The translations under genes and the position numbers were made by a program. Below are positions 1 to 10,568 of a stretch of DNA of 64,000 nt, one piece after another. Location of the stretch: positions 5,416,327 through 5,480,326 of the forward strand of contig JABBOT010000016.1 in the NCBI GenBank assembly GCA_016165875.1. The letters are read 5' to 3'. Numbering within the stretch: the first letter of the stretch is position 1; each line of letters starts with the position of its first letter. The DNA is from Acanthopleura granulata. Lineage: Eukaryota; Mollusca; Polyplacophora; Chitonida; Chitonidae. A model generated the notes under the pieces. It was not told the origin of the DNA. It saw only the letters and a program-made list of their open reading frames with translations, and ran no database searches.

Positions 1-299
1 AAAAATGCGTGAATTTTGATATGATTGTTAGACAATATTGCGGATGCATTTGCTACTCGGGAGAAAATCTGTCTACCGACGTAAGAATTACGCTTTCAAT
101 AACCTGAAAAATTTTACAGTTTATCGAATCCAATAAAAGTTCTAGATATAAACCCTATAATACTTCAGAGTGTACGTCTTCTTTTTTTCCACGGCCACTT
201 AACACGTTGATAGTTTTCACGTGTTAAATGTGATGAGAACACAGAACGCACTGAGCAATTCTACACCAGTGACGCATTTAACATAACTACACATTTTTT

Positions 300-600
300 T
301 TACACACTTCTACTTAAGCCACGATGCCAGGGGTCGCCTAAGTTGTTACTTCTTAAACACTCACATGAACAGTTAGAGAAAAAAAATCCCTGAAGTAAAT
401 TAATAAGTGGCCCGATTTCACCGGTGACGTGTGATCATTTGGTAAGTATAACACTGTCGCCGCTGCTATGGTTTTATTCCCTATGCTGCAGTCTTTCATA
501 TTGCGTCTGTGTTCGCTCTAGACGATTCTTTGTCTGATACAGCTACAATCGCCCAGCAATAAGACAACACTGGTGGAATTATTTGGTGCCGTAAGTTTAA
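300..600 (+). repeat. Family B dispersed repeat, copy 1
   Basis: Non-coding module that recurs about nine times in the window. Its landmarks, in order, are 'TTAAGCCA.GGTGC', 'ACATGAACAGTTAGA', a 'GAGGTAAATTGA'-like stretch, 'GATTTCACCGGT' and 'GTGACCATTTG', then a C/G-rich 'CACTGTCGTCG'. This copy has all of them in slightly altered form. No protein is encoded. It is probably part of a non-autonomous transposable element. Confidence 0.6.
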
Positions 601-849
601 GCTTCTATCAAGGAGCTGTATACGGTGTAAGCTGCCTGGGGCTATTGCCAAGCCAGTAACAGCCTAAGAAAGTGGCTATTGCCTGAAAGAGCTCGCTATC
701 ACGCTGTCTTGTTGAGGGTAAAGTGGTAATATCTCAAGCCTTGTAACCTCGGCTGGCCCTTGGCAGGTAGACAGTAAGGCGAGGGGGTATATTTATTGTT
801 AAATTCTGTGAGGATAGTTATGATTTTTTTATGCTGCTATGGCCCCTTT

Positions 850-1075
850 GGGGTATTATGAGGTGCAGTTGTCTGAGGTTAACGCTTACAAGAGGTGTTA
901 AACGAGTCTTAATGGGTGTTCCAGACAAGATAAGTTTCAAAAGAATAAAACGTTCGCGGGCGGTCGTGGGTTTTCCCTAGGCTTTGCCGGATTTCCGGAG
1001 CCCATAACGTAGGTCGCCTTCGTATAACTGAAAAATTCGTGAGTACGGGGTAAAACAATCAATTAAATAAGTGTT
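850..1075 (+). mobile_element. SINE copy, 3' half, variant with replaced centre
   Basis: The 3' end matches the SINE tail of this window in degraded form ('CGTATAACTGAAAAATTCG', 'GTACGGGGTAAAACAATC'). The segment from about 897 to 1000 is nearly identical to 2419-2523, which carries the same unusual central segment in place of the usual 'AAGGTCTGCCAGCAACCTG' stretch. The two copies therefore belong to one sub-family. Confidence 0.7.
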
Positions 1076-1239
1076 TTTCATGGTCTTACCTGTGGCATGC
1101 CATAATCACGCTACTACTACTGGTGCGCACCGTTGGCGTAACGGATTGACGGACTGAAGAAACCTATTGTTCCCTTATCGCCATATGAAAGACGACAGAG
1201 GTAATTCTTCCTATGGCCATAAGGTATGTATGTGTCCTT

Positions 1240-1500
1240 GGGTTTTACGTCGTACTCAACAATTTTTCAGTCACGTGATGACGAGGCATTTGGATTTATA
1301 TACACTATGTCTTCTTATTGCAGGGTGAGTCCATTCCGCCAAAATGCTGCCACCACTCAAACGTTATGCTGAAGACACCGGACATGAGTCCCACCCAGTC
1401 ACATTATATGGACACCGTCGACCAGTCCTGTTCCCTTGCTCTATCGTCTCAGGTCGAGCGTCAAGCGAGGCAGCATGAAGTACAATTTTTTATATCTTTG
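1240..1500 (+). repeat. Family C dispersed repeat
   Basis: Repeat containing 'GGGTGAGTCCATTCCGCC', 'GACACCGGACATGAGTCC', 'CCCAGTCACATTATATGG' and 'CCAGTCCTGTTCCCTTGC'. A shorter relative lies at 8400-8445 ('GTGCTGCCTCACTGAAACG'). The motif 'ACACCGGACATGACACCCAC' is amplified in tandem at 62.34-62.69 kb. From general knowledge this sort of sequence is widespread in mollusc DNA; I cannot name the family. No conserved protein frame. Confidence 0.6.
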
Positions 1501-1750
1501 GAGGGACCTCCGTGGCCGAGAGGTGTTAGCGCGTCAGGGCGGCGTAATTAGCCAGGTGACTATCACCAATGCGGTCTCCGTGAGTTCAAGTGCAGCAAAA
1601 TGCTGCCTTCCTCACCAGCCGTACGTGGGAAGGCCCGCTAGCAACCTGTGGAGTGTCGTGGTTTCCCCGGTTTCCTCCCACCATTATGCTGGCCGCCGTT
1701 GTATATGTGAAATATTCTTGAGCGCGGCGTAAAACAAGCAAATAAAATCT
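1500..1750 (+). mobile_element. tRNA-headed SINE, near full length
   Basis: The head looks like a tRNA-derived pol III promoter: 'CTCCGTGGCCGAGAGGTG' resembles an A box and 'CTCCGTGAGTTCAAG' a B box. The body reads 'CCGTACGTGGGAAGGC', then 'GGTTTCCTCCCACCATTATG' and 'CTGGCCGCCGTTG'. The tail is 'GTGAAATATTCTTGAG', 'CGGCGTAAAACAAGC', 'AAATAAAA'. This is one of the more complete + strand copies and helps define the family. Confidence 0.85.
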
Positions 1751-2279
1751 TTGACATGACGCGATCCAAGATCGACCGTGACTTTCCCTCACACCAAGGC
1801 AGACGATCTAACCACTAGGTCAACGAGGCTGTCAGATTTCAAGTAAGAGCAGATTGTTAAAATACTGGAAGCTGAAGGATTCGATGTGCTGCTCGTGCTG
1901 CGTCACAAAGGCTTTACAACCTCGGTTTATCTGTACTCTACCTAGATGTAAAAATCTACAGCATAAAGAGTAAGCTAAGAGCAAAACTAAGGGACGACAG
2001 CATGGTTTTTGCTGAATGGTCACTCATCACCGGAGAACTACGGCATTTTGTAAATGTATCCCTTAAGACATATCTCCAGTAAAACACGTGGGTGACAGTG
2101 GCGTGTAAAGTGCTGCTTAGTAGTAAAACAAGAAGTTGTAATGTGTCTTGAAAATGTCGGCAAAACTCCAATGAATGATTATGACTAAACGCCACGCCAC
2201 GGACACACTCGAAGCAGTAAAACCATTGCATTACTATTCAGGTAAGTTGTACTTTGAATTATACTCTTATTATCTGCAC

Positions 2280-2600
2280 CTTACGCTTGCATGGGGGCCT
2301 CTGAGCCTCCGCGCGATAGCGCAGTCATGGCACAGAAGCATACCACCAATGCGGTCGCTATGAGCTCAAGTCCATCTCATGCTTGCTTTTTCTCTGGCCG
2401 TACGTGGGGTGGCCGTGGGTTAAACGAGTCTTAATGGGTGTTCCAGACAAGATAAGTTTCAAAAGAATAAAACGTTTGCGGGCGGTCGTGGGTTTTTCCT
2501 GGGCTTTGCCGAATTTCCTCCCACCCTAATGCTGGCCTCCTTCGTATAAGTGAAATATTCTTGAGTACGGCGTAAAACAATCGAATAAATAAATAAATTA
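2280..2600 (+). mobile_element. tRNA-headed SINE with replaced central segment
   Basis: The tRNA-like head is 'CAATGCGGTCGCTATGAG', followed by 'CGTACGTGGGGTGGCCGTGG'. A segment shared almost exactly with 897-1000 comes next, then the normal tail 'CCTTCGTATAAGTGAAATAT', 'GAGTACGGCGTAAAACAATC' and (AAAT)n. Because it also has the head, this copy shows that the shared central segment lies inside the SINE. Confidence 0.8.
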
Positions 2601-2649
2601 CACTTGCATAAACACTGACAACCACACACCAGAAGGACACCTCGTCGTC

Positions 2650-2715
2650 ATACGACTGAAATGTTGTTAAATACGACGTTAAACCCCAGGCACTCACTCT
2701 TTCACTCTGATAACC
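2650..2715 (+). mobile_element. Tail of a second SINE family with (CACT)-type end
   Basis: The sequence 'GAAATGTTGTTAAATACG' and 'ACGTTAAACCCCAGGCACTC' followed by an ACTC-rich run has the form of an invertebrate SINE 3' end ('...GGCGTTAAACCCCAATCACTCACTC'). Only the tail is visible. It directly follows the SINE ending near 2600. Confidence 0.45.
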
Positions 2716-2819
2716 ACGATTTACTCCCAATAATGCGTCACTACGAAACGGAACAGTCGCTCGTTCGGCTGATATTCGCGTAGCTACTTTAACGGATGTC
2801 TCAAGTGCTTATAGAGTGG

Positions 2820-3020
2820 TTAGCGTGCAAGAACAGCGCAACGACTCATGGGTCTATCAGTACTGTGATCGCTGTGAGTTCAAATCCAGTTCTTGCTGGC
2901 TTTATTTTTGGCCGTATAGGTGAAGATTTAACAGAAGCCTGCGGATAGACATGGGTTTCCCAACGCCCTGCTCTACCCCGTTGTGTAAGAGAAATATTCT
3001 TGAATACGGTGCTACCAGTA
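2820..3020 (+). mobile_element. Degraded SINE copy
   Basis: 'GATCGCTGTGAGTTCAAATC' (B-box region), 'GGCCGTATAGGTGAAG', 'GCCTGCGGATAGACATGG' and 'GAGAAATATTCTTGAATACG' follow the order of the main SINE with many changes. The (AAAT)n end is lost. Confidence 0.65.
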
Positions 3021-3504
3021 TAGGAGTATTCTCCTTTAGCTCATTTTGACGAGTGCTGCAGTTTTGATATGCAGACGAAGGTTCAAATTCAGGTGTGCCA
3101 ACCCCCCCCCCCCTCAAATAAAAAAAAACAAACCCTCAATTACACTGGTGCAGTGACAAGCATGTTACAAGAAGAGTGTGGTTCTGGGCTTGAGGACGCG
3201 AGTCTATCTTGGGAAAGACGATTTCAGTGCACAAGGAGGAATGTAACGGGAGCAACACTTCAGCGGTCATACCAACAGTAGTTGAGAAGAATTTTTATTG
3301 AGCCTAGTGGGTAGACCGCTGGATTTCGGATGCGGAGTTCAGAGTACAAATCCCGGTGTGACGCTTGCGGCAAACCATCCGAGAACCGTATACGTGTGGG
3401 AAAATGTGGATAAGAAACATTTAAAACGAAATAAGCAGCGAAAGAAAGGCCAGTAAAAGATGTATGGTTAAATATATTCATTTAGATTTTCTTTCACTGA
3501 ATTG

Positions 3505-3752
3505 ATTTGATTGGTGTTTTACGCCGTACTCAAGAATGTTTCACTTATACGAGGGCGGCCGGGAGGTAACCGGGCAGAGCCCGGGGGAACCCACGACCTT
3601 ACGCAGGTTGCTGGCAGATCTTCCCACTTACCGCCAGAGAGGAAGCCAGCATGAGGTATGAACTCATTGCGACCGCATTGGTGGGAGGCTTACTGGGTTA
3701 TCGCGCTGCACTTGGGCGCTAACCGACTGAGTCACGGAGGCACCCAATTCTT
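3505..3752 (-). mobile_element. tRNA-headed SINE, near full length, - strand
   Basis: Reading on + it begins with the inverted tail ('TTGGTGTTTTACGCCGTACT', 'AAGAATGTTTCACTTATACG'), then 'GGGCAGAGCCCGGGGGAACC', 'CGCAGGTTGCTGGCAGATC', 'GACCGCATTGGTGGGAGGC', and ends with the inverted A-box region 'GCTAACCGACTGAGTCACGG'. It lies about 1.8 kb upstream of receptor exon 1. Confidence 0.85.
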
Positions 3753-3839
3753 AAACTAAAAACACCAGGTAAAAGGTAAGTCCTAATGTGATGAATCTAT
3801 CATAATTTGTGCGATTTGTCTTCGGCCAACTTTATATGC

Positions 3840-4290
3840 ACTCCATTTGTTTACCGAATTCCGCATAAGCCATGGTGCTAGCGGGTATGAAAAGTCATAA
3901 TTTTCAAACACTTACATGAACAGAAGAAAACTCTGAGGTAAAATGACACCGGTTAAGTGTGACTATTTGCCAACCATCACATGTCATTCCTATTCCGGTT
4001 TTACATCATCCTACAGGTGAAACATCCATGATTACAGCCCTAAACAACAAATAGTGAAATAAATTTGACAACTTAATGACCTAGGATTATGCAGGTCTGT
4101 TGCGGGATTACACATTTTCTTATCCCTGTTTTAATATCGGGTCCGAAACATACAGTAGTATACCAGCCGCCAACTAAAATGGACGCTCCGGGTAAATAAT
4201 CTCAAGGCCAATTTCCAAAAGAACGTTCAACACAAATCACCAATTAAAAGAATAAAGAGAGTATATTAAGTACCATATTGGGACAGGTTC
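3840..4290. repeat. Family B (+) followed by family A (-)
   Basis: At 3840-4020 the family B landmarks 'GCCATGGTGCTAGCGGG', 'ACTTACATGAACAG' and 'GTGTGACTATTTGCC' are present on +. At 4135-4290 the inverted family A arm follows ('TATACCAGCCGCCAACTAAA', 'GCTCCGGGTAAATAATC', 'GGCCAATTTCCAAAAG'). The pairing of the two families recurs elsewhere in the window. No coding capacity. Confidence 0.55.
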
Positions 4291-5601
4291 AGTGATGAGA
4301 CAAATAGGTCAACCCCCCCCCCCAAAAAAAAACGACAAAGGAAACACGGCATCAATAAAATATGTTGTGTTTTCTTGCAATATAACCGCTTTAATTTTTT
4401 TGGCTTTCGTTTGTTTTTGCTCTTCATCAGGATTCCCATCGTCAATGCAACAATGGTTCGAAGGTACCGGAGGTGATTGTGGTTTCCGGGTAAATAAACA
4501 CTCTCTAAATTTATTATTCATCGCAAGCGTGTTTTTGATGAGAGTTTTTCTGTTGCATGCGTGGTATATAAGCCTTAGTTACTATTGATCAATTATTTCT
4601 TACACATTCCCTTTGAACAGGCGCTTTAGGGTGCTCTGAAAATGGATCTTGCTTTTATCAACCTAGAACGCCTACTCTGTTAAAAAAAAATAAGCGCAAG
4701 ATCTGTACCACGGGTCAACATTAATTGTAAGAAATTTGCAGAGGAACAGGAACATGCAATGTAGGGCATCATTGAGTAACTACACTTCTAATGTGTACCA
4801 AACTGTGGGACATCTTGTGTACCTCACAAGCTACATAAACAGATATGCAAAAAACACTACACATTTGCTTTTTCAGAGTATTTTTGGTTTCAGATTGTCG
4901 GACTTGCACAAAAACGGTTTTCCGTAAATCAGTTGGGTCTGGTTCAGAATCTAAATAAACCCTAAAGGAAGAATCAGAAATAAAGTCAGTAACACTTGTC
5001 ATAGGTGAAAAAGCCCTCGAGGTCTGTGGTTTTCTCCGAGCAAGTCGACACCGCCCTTCCCCGCCTTATGTATTTGTCGCCTTCGTATATTTCAAATATT
5101 CAGGTGTTATTCTTGAAAAACTCTTTAACATCAGGTATTCGATTCATGATCGACCGGCATCAAATATATCCTGTTGAGCATGTTTTGTTCATTGTAAAGA
5201 AAGACGCAAAGACACCACAGAATGGTATCCGCCGATGTCAACTGGACCGCGGAAAGAATTGGACTTTCCCTCACCTCGCCTGGCCTTCAACTGTCTCGCA
5301 GCAGTTTATCGCCACAGTCTCACGATCCAAGCAAGCATCCCCATCCAAGCGGCCGTTGTAGGTCCATATTTATTCCATAGTTCCAATGCACTCTGGTGTC
5401 ATCGGCCTCATCCAACTGGATAGGACTGCTCTCCCCGGGTCCCTTTAAGACCAAAACCGTTGAGAAACTCACCAGGGAGGCAACCGCCAATCGATCTACA
5501 CCGGAGTCGAAGCTGGCTGAGCGGTTTTTACAGGAGACTCTAATCAAATAAACGAGAAGTCGGTGAAGTCAAGGACTTAGGTCTACCCGTTCAGATTAAG
5601 T
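4290..5601. other. 5' flank of receptor exon 1, no gene recognised
   Basis: Contains a poly-C/poly-A run at 4313-4330 and several unsupported frames, one of 118 codons (5005-5361) with no familiar domain. The promoter and any untranslated exon of the receptor gene could lie here, but I see no clear TATA box or CpG cluster and cannot place a transcription start. Confidence 0.3.
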
Positions 5602-5730
5602 ATGGATGGCGACGGCTTCAGTTTGGGCCACGCCGCTTATTTACTCATGTTGGGGAATCTTACCAGGAACCTAACGTCCGCTTTTCTTAATGGATCTACC
5701 GGAGACGAAGATACGTACTACTTCTACCAG
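5602..5730 (+). CDS. CCAP/NPS-type neuropeptide receptor, coding exon 1
   Basis: Encodes 43 residues of the extracellular N-terminus of a class A GPCR. The ATG at 5602 has a favourable context (A at -3, G at +4). Three N-glycosylation sequons are visible (NLT at 19, NLT at 23, NGS at 30), followed by an acidic patch and an aromatic stretch ending YYFYQ. The frame runs on past 5730 into an A-rich, lysine-rich tail, but a good splice donor (CAG|GTAAGC) sits at 5730/5731 exactly after a codon (phase 0). The exon at 23034 begins in phase 0 with TEQ. The joined 'YYFYQ-TEQ' matches the pre-TM1 pattern of CCAP and neuropeptide S receptors, which commonly have an aromatic stretch followed by TEQ. Ligand and G-protein coupling cannot be read from this piece. 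The role in neuropeptide signalling at the plasma membrane is inferred from family. Confidence 0.75.
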
Positions 5731-6099
5731 GTAAGCAAAACCTTACAGATCGAAACAAAAAAAAAAGGAAACGAAAAACAAAAAAACCGTTTCGCAAAGT
5801 TTGAAACTAGACAGGTCATTTCCCGGTAATTTGGATCACCTTTTTGGTGTGTGTGGACATTTTTGCTACATATTTACTTCCGCAAATGGCAACAAACGTA
5901 TCTTATACAGTAAAGAGAGTAGGTCATCAGATTTAAATGATGCTAGGCTGGAAATGTGGACTATATTTTCTTACCAGAAAATCCAATCCATGCTTTACAC
6001 TTGTCTACACTATAAACTCCAAGCTGTTTGAAACAAAAAGTTTCACCTACTGTGGACAGTTTGGATCTAAAATTACAGATAGTACAATAGCGGTTATAT

Positions 6100-6300
6100 G
6101 CTGCTGCTAGGGGAGTGTAAGTTATTATACTTTTAAAACATTTTCACAAACAGTTGGACTAAAATCGCAACTGAGGTAAATTGACAAGAGGCTGGATTTC
6201 AACGGTATAGTGTGACCATTTGGCCAAAGCATCGCACGGTCTTCGTTGACTTTCATTACCGCTCTATGCCGAAGTCAGTTATATTGAATATTTCCTCGAA
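6100..6300 (+). repeat. Family B dispersed repeat
   Basis: Landmarks 'GCTGCTAGGGGAGTGTAAG', 'CAACTGAGGTAAATTGACAA', 'AGAGGCTGGATTTCAACGG' and 'AGTGTGACCATTTGGCC' in the same order as in the other copies. Confidence 0.6.
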
Positions 6301-7059
6301 TGACGCTTAACAAGACGGGCCAAATATCCGATGGGCCCTTGTCTAGTTTCCACGAGCTTTGAATTCGTACAGATTAAGACACTATTGTATTTTTCTATCG
6401 CATATGGCAGTCAGAATGCACCACTGCGTGCAGACTCTTTGACAATATTATGTCCATAACTGACTCTTGACTCATTCTACGGAGAGCTAACAGATGGTTA
6501 TCATCAATAACTGAAATAAGTCCCTAGGGTCTTCGAAATCAATAAATTACACTATCTAAACAAGAAAGAATCGTGTCAACAGTTGAAACAAATCAACAAT
6601 ATACAACTTCGTTAAGTACACGGAAAATTATAACTGAACCAATTTGTGTCGGGATCCGAGCTATCCTTTGTACGACCCCCAAAAACCAAATATGTCTGCA
6701 TGATAAAGTAGAATTTTTACTGCTGAGTACTGTTTTATGGTTTGTGACAAATTTCTATATAGTAGTAATTGACGCTGTTGTTAATGCATTGAGTGAACGG
6801 GTATGGCTTTACGCCATAATATTTCAGCCTAATCGTGGTTGATTGATGGTAGACCTACAAATTGGCATTGGTTTTGGGAGAGAATATGGAGACATGAAAA
6901 AAATAATGTGTTCTTGTGACCTTTCAAAAAGTCACTAGACACCACTAATGGGGAAACTCGTAAAACTCCTGTAACAAAAGGGCCCAAAGCTGTGTGTTCT
7001 TTTGTTCTTTCCCTTACCACGTCACACCTTCAGGGTGCATGTGGGCTCACAAAACACTT

Positions 7060-7165
7060 AAGCAGTATACAAGCACTGCAGCGTCACGCCAGGAAACAGT
7101 GGGTTTTTACCACAATTTGGAACCTTTTGATTGGCCCTTCAGAGCCTCCCATTCAGCGTTTTGAG
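7060..7165 (+). repeat. Dispersed repeat shared with 41.73-41.83 kb
   Basis: Here 'GTATACAAGCACTGCAGCGT' is followed by 'TGGGTTTTTACCACAATTTG' and 'GGCCCTTCAGAGCCTCCCAT'. At 41.73-41.83 kb 'GTACACAAGCACTGCAACGT', 'TGTGGTTTTCCGCAACTAGG' and 'AGCCCGTCAGCGTCTCCCAT' occur in the same order. The family is unknown. Confidence 0.5.
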
Positions 7166-7289
7166 TTTCGTTGTTTTCAATGGAAATCCTTTTTCTAAGA
7201 CGCGTATTGATCTCTGGTTTCACTTCCCAAGTTTTCTCTATTATATCAGACCTATCGTGATACGACCAATATGTCGTTATGTCGCTATC

Positions 7290-7530
7290 AGTATCAAACG
7301 GACCCAGGCGTCGAATTCAACATTCGTATACCAGCCATCAACCAAAATAGGCGTTACGGGTCAATAATCGTACGGCCAGTTTCCAAAAACTTCAAATAAC
7401 ACAAACCACTAAAGAAGTAAGAAAATATATAAAATTACGACAGTTTTCAATGATGAAGAATAGACGTAATGAATGCTCTAGGCGGACGAATAAAATCAGT
7501 TTCCTAATCGTGTAAAATTTTAGTATATAT
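7290..7530 (-). repeat. Family A arm, - strand
   Basis: Inverted family A: 'ACATTCGTATACCAGCCATC', 'CGTTACGGGTCAATAATCG', 'GGCCAGTTTCCAAAAAC', 'CAGTTTTCAATGATGAAG' and 'GGCGGACGAATAAAATCAG'. This is one of the longest single arms and defines the order of motifs in the family. Confidence 0.65.
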
Positions 7531-7814
7531 AGTGTCGATAATCCACTATGAATCTCAGTTCCGCTTTGATTGCAACTGTTCATATATCCACATTTTAAAC
7601 GCCTAAAATATTAGCCATCTGACTGCTGGACTGGCCACGATGTATGTCTGAAATAGTGCCAATATGGCTTTAATGGTGCTAATTTGACGGCGAGAATTAT
7701 GTTGCTGAGCTGACGGATATATTTCAGATCTATATACAGGTAGGAGAGTACCATAATTAGCATTTTCACAGTTTCCTCGAGTAACGTCACTATACAACGC
7801 CATTTAGGAGGCCG

Positions 7815-7925
7815 TTGATCATTTAGATTTATTTATTTATTTTTTTATTTCATTAGTGTTTTACGCCGTTCTCGGGAATATTTCACTTATACAACGGCGG
7901 CCAGCTTTATGGTGGGAGACGACCG
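7815..7925 (-). mobile_element. SINE 3' end, - strand
   Basis: (ATTT)n, then 'TTAGTGTTTTACGCCGTTCT', 'GGGAATATTTCACTTATAC', 'AACGGCGGCCAGCTTTATGG' and 'TGGGAGAC'. Truncated at the body. The tRNA-like head is missing. Confidence 0.8.
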
Positions 7926-8029
7926 GTTGATTTCGTGGTCTGAGCGGCTATAGCTCCACGGGGCTTTATAGACAGTTAACAACAAAAGGGTGACAGATAC
8001 CTATATTTATATTCTGTCTGAAAATTAAG

Positions 8030-8520
8030 CACAGACAAGTGCATTTTGAGCTAAGTATCCTAAAATATCGATTGTATTCCCTGCATCATTGAAAACTGTT
8101 AACTGCTTCTCTCTCAGCTTCACTGTTTCTGTATTATTTCTTTTACAAACTGCTGTTTTCTGTTGTTTGGGAAATGGGTCTTCCTATTATCGACATGGAA
8201 CTCCCGTATATGATTTACGATCGGTATACGAATGTGGGACATGGCATGAACAGTTAGAATAAAACCCTAACTGAGGTAAATTGAAAAAGAGGCCAGATTT
8301 CACCGGTAAGTTGTGACCATTTGCCACATATCACACTGTCGTCGCTGATCTGGTTTTACTCTCTATGCTGTAGTGCTTTATATTGACTGTTTGATCCGCG
8401 CCTACAGTGCTGCCTCACTGAAACGCCTTACTAGACACCAGACATGACACTGCTATTACTGACCCGGAACGCCAATTTCGGCTGACAGCGGGTTGAGGTA
8501 TGTCGGCTTCGAAGTCTAGA
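8030..8520 (+). repeat. Family A arm joined to family B, with a family C scrap
   Basis: Family A on + ('CATCATTGAAAACTGTTAAC', 'GATCGGTATACGAATGTGGG') runs directly into family B at about 8245 ('CATGAACAGTTAGAATAAAA', 'GAGGCCAGATTTCACCGGTA', 'CACTGTCGTCGCTG'). A scrap of family C follows at 8400-8445. A second short family A core ('ACCCGGAACGCCAATTTCGG', 'TTCGAAGTCTAGA') ends the block. Confidence 0.6.
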
Positions 8521-8674
8521 TTAATACGGCACGCTGTCTCCGACCTGCTATCATACTCAGCGGGACAAGGTCGGTCCTGTGATGTTTCATTTCAAATTCA
8601 TGGAAGTGTGGTAGTCTGTGAAAAGGCCAGACGTAGGTTTGAATTCTCGACCTGCCGATTTTAATGTGTGTGCG

Positions 8675-8715
8675 TGTGTGTGTGGGGGGGGGGTATCTGT
8701 TGGGGGTGGGGCGCA
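8675..8715. repeat. TG/G-rich low-complexity run
   Basis: A run of alternating TG followed by G-tracts (G10, then GGGGGTGGGG). It could form unusual DNA structure. No gene-linked role is visible. Confidence 0.6.
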
Positions 8716-8977
8716 AGGGACTACTATTATATTATTGGGGCTATGGGCATAAACAAACGAAGCAGTTTAAAGATTAATGTAGAGAGTCGAGTGAAAAGTG
8801 CTGGCTCAACTGAGACTCGAACTCACAACTTTTCCAACCAGACGAGAAACGCTATCTTCTCAAAATTACACGTCTCACTCGTGTCAGTATATTTGCTGCT
8901 CTCTGTTTAAGAGAGAACGAAATTATACAGGCCAATTCCAAAACATTTGACACCACTCAGTACTCTCTTCGTTATCG

Positions 8978-9164
8978 GATAATTCAAATTCAAATTCAAA
9001 TTTACAGAGGGACGCTATGGCTTTATCCGTAAATATGTCAGTTAACTCAAGTAAGAAAGCTTGAGCAATGTCTACACTATCTAAACCTAACTTGGGCAGG
9101 AAAAAGCAAGGAAACGTCCGACCTGTGGCATTCGTCAAAGTGATGGCAATCATTTTCATACACA
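8978..9164 (-). other. Possible 3' extension of the non-LTR element, with TTGAAT repeats
   Basis: Downstream of the retrotransposon (reading on -) an open frame continues to 8923 and passes a short run of 'AAATTC' hexamers (8978-9001). The second 3' copy at 56.4-56.9 kb loses similarity near the TATG run (about 9165-9180 here). So this stretch is either an element tail unique to this copy or host flank. Confidence 0.3.
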
Positions 9165-9471
9165 CATACATATATTGGTTTACATGGCGACTCCATTCCA
9201 TGGAATGATTTGCACCAAGGCAATAGGGGTGTGTTTCAGGGATTTAGGCTGCTCTAATAAACCATAGTCAATCCACAGAGAACTACTGCTACAATGCTGT
9301 AGCCTAAAATCTGTGGATCCTACATAAAAAAAATTCCCCGACGGCTTTGAAAACCAAACCTGCATTCCTTGGTTTACACAGCACGGTCCTCAGAGTTGGG
9401 CCAATAATTCCCACGTCTACAAGGTCAGAAAAGAAGATTTGTCTCTGAGCAGTGTACTGTGGACACACAAG

Positions 9472-9693
9472 TTAAACATGATGGATGGTCTCCTCAGCCT
9501 GACAAACATCCCTCAGACCTGAATCTCTTGTCTTGAATCTATTTAAGTAGGTATTAACCAGGAGGTGTCCTGACCAAAGTCGGGAGCACAGGATTTCTGA
9601 TTTTCTGCTAAAAAAGGAAAAAGGGAGGCTGTTATGAAGTTTGACAACAGGGTTAAATGAGTGATAAAACGGCCCTTCTCTGAGGCGTCCCAA
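9472..9693 (-). pseudogene. Retrotransposon 3' coding end with Cys/His motif
   Basis: C-terminal part of the retrotransposon polyprotein. The translated frame ends 'DVCQAEETIHHV', the start of a Cys/His-type motif that commonly follows RNase H in these elements. The copy at 56.4 kb continues with '..CP.Y'. The preceding 'SLPFSFFSRKSEILCSRLW' also matches the 56.4 kb copy, so both derive from one family. It is frame-shifted relative to the RNase H frame. Confidence 0.7.
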
Positions 9694-9769
9694 TCAGTTT
9701 GCCATAGTTTAAATGACAATGACTTCACTTCATTTAGGGCCTCGAATATGGTCAGTTTGAGATTAGAGG

Positions 9770-10150
9770 TGACATCACGCAGCCTTAGGGCTCGTTTGGC
9801 AAGTCTATCTGCTCGTCCATTAACGGGTACCCCAGAATGCCCAGGAACCCAAGCGATTGTCAAGACCAGCAAGGAATAGAGAGGACGACAGAAAAACTAC
9901 TTCGTACAGGACAGGATAGCATTTTGTCCACTTAAAGGACTGTAAAGCACTTAGAGAATCTGTGAATATAATAGCTCTTCTTTGGTCTTAAATCCATAAA
10001 ACGAGCAGGGCATTCAGAATTGCATAGAGTTCTGCTGAATATACAGACAGATTATCCGACAATCTAAGAACTTTTTCATATCGCAATTCTGGTACGTAAA
10101 CCGAAGTCTCAACCTTACCAGTAGCAGGGCACTTAGTGGCATCGGTATAA
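9770..10150 (-). pseudogene. RNase H domain of the non-LTR retrotransposon
   Basis: Removes RNA from RNA/DNA hybrids during reverse transcription. The expected acidic residues are all visible, but in different frames. The first Asp is in 'IYTDATK' (around 10150), the Glu in 'YSAELYAILNAL' (around 10030), the second Asp in 'IIFTDSLSALQS' (around 9950), and the last in 'VPGHSGVPVNGRADRLAKRA' (around 9800). A stop follows 'LLVLWI' and a frameshift separates the last block. The catalytic signature has survived although the reading frame has not. Confidence 0.8.
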
Positions 10151-10189
10151 ATTTGCATGTATGCAGGCCATTTGTTGCTTACGTATTCG

Positions 10190-10500
10190 TTAGAAATCAC
10201 AGAAATATAGTGAGGACTGTCTGATTTCTGGACCTGAGAGTGCAGGTCCATACTGACGTCCGATATTGACCCCGGCACTCTGCAAAATATCCTGGGCACG
10301 AACATTGAAAGGTAGTGACTTTTTGTTGGCATTATAGAGAGAATCATAACAAGATGTTGAAAACACTGAACTGGCTGAATTATGTAGAGAGCTTTCTAAC
10401 TTCATCCCAAACTTTGCTCTGCGCAGTTTGCGTCTAATTGAGAGAGGCCATTTCTGGCAGTGTACCTGAAGAACATTTAAAGGAGTTGTTTTCATCGCTC
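10190..10500 (-). pseudogene. RT-RNase H connecting region of the retrotransposon
   Basis: The frame 'CQKWPLSIRRKLRRAKFGMK' is the Leu/Arg-rich region that links RT thumb and RNase H in I/Jockey-type elements. It continues toward the RNase H block without a recognisable catalytic motif. One frameshift separates it from the RNase H start. Confidence 0.6.
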
Positions 10501-10568
10501 CAGTGCAAATTCGTAACGCTGTACACTGGATACTGTCAAGTCTAGATTTTAAAGTATCGCAGGCCGAA

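Noticed and set aside
1500..1620. Functional tRNA gene
   Set aside because: The A/B-box-like head is followed by the SINE body and tail and does not fold as a complete cloverleaf with an anticodon arm that I can identify.
5005..5361. 118-codon + frame upstream of receptor exon 1
   Set aside because: No signal peptide, domain or splice context. It ends before exon 1 in a different frame and is probably chance.
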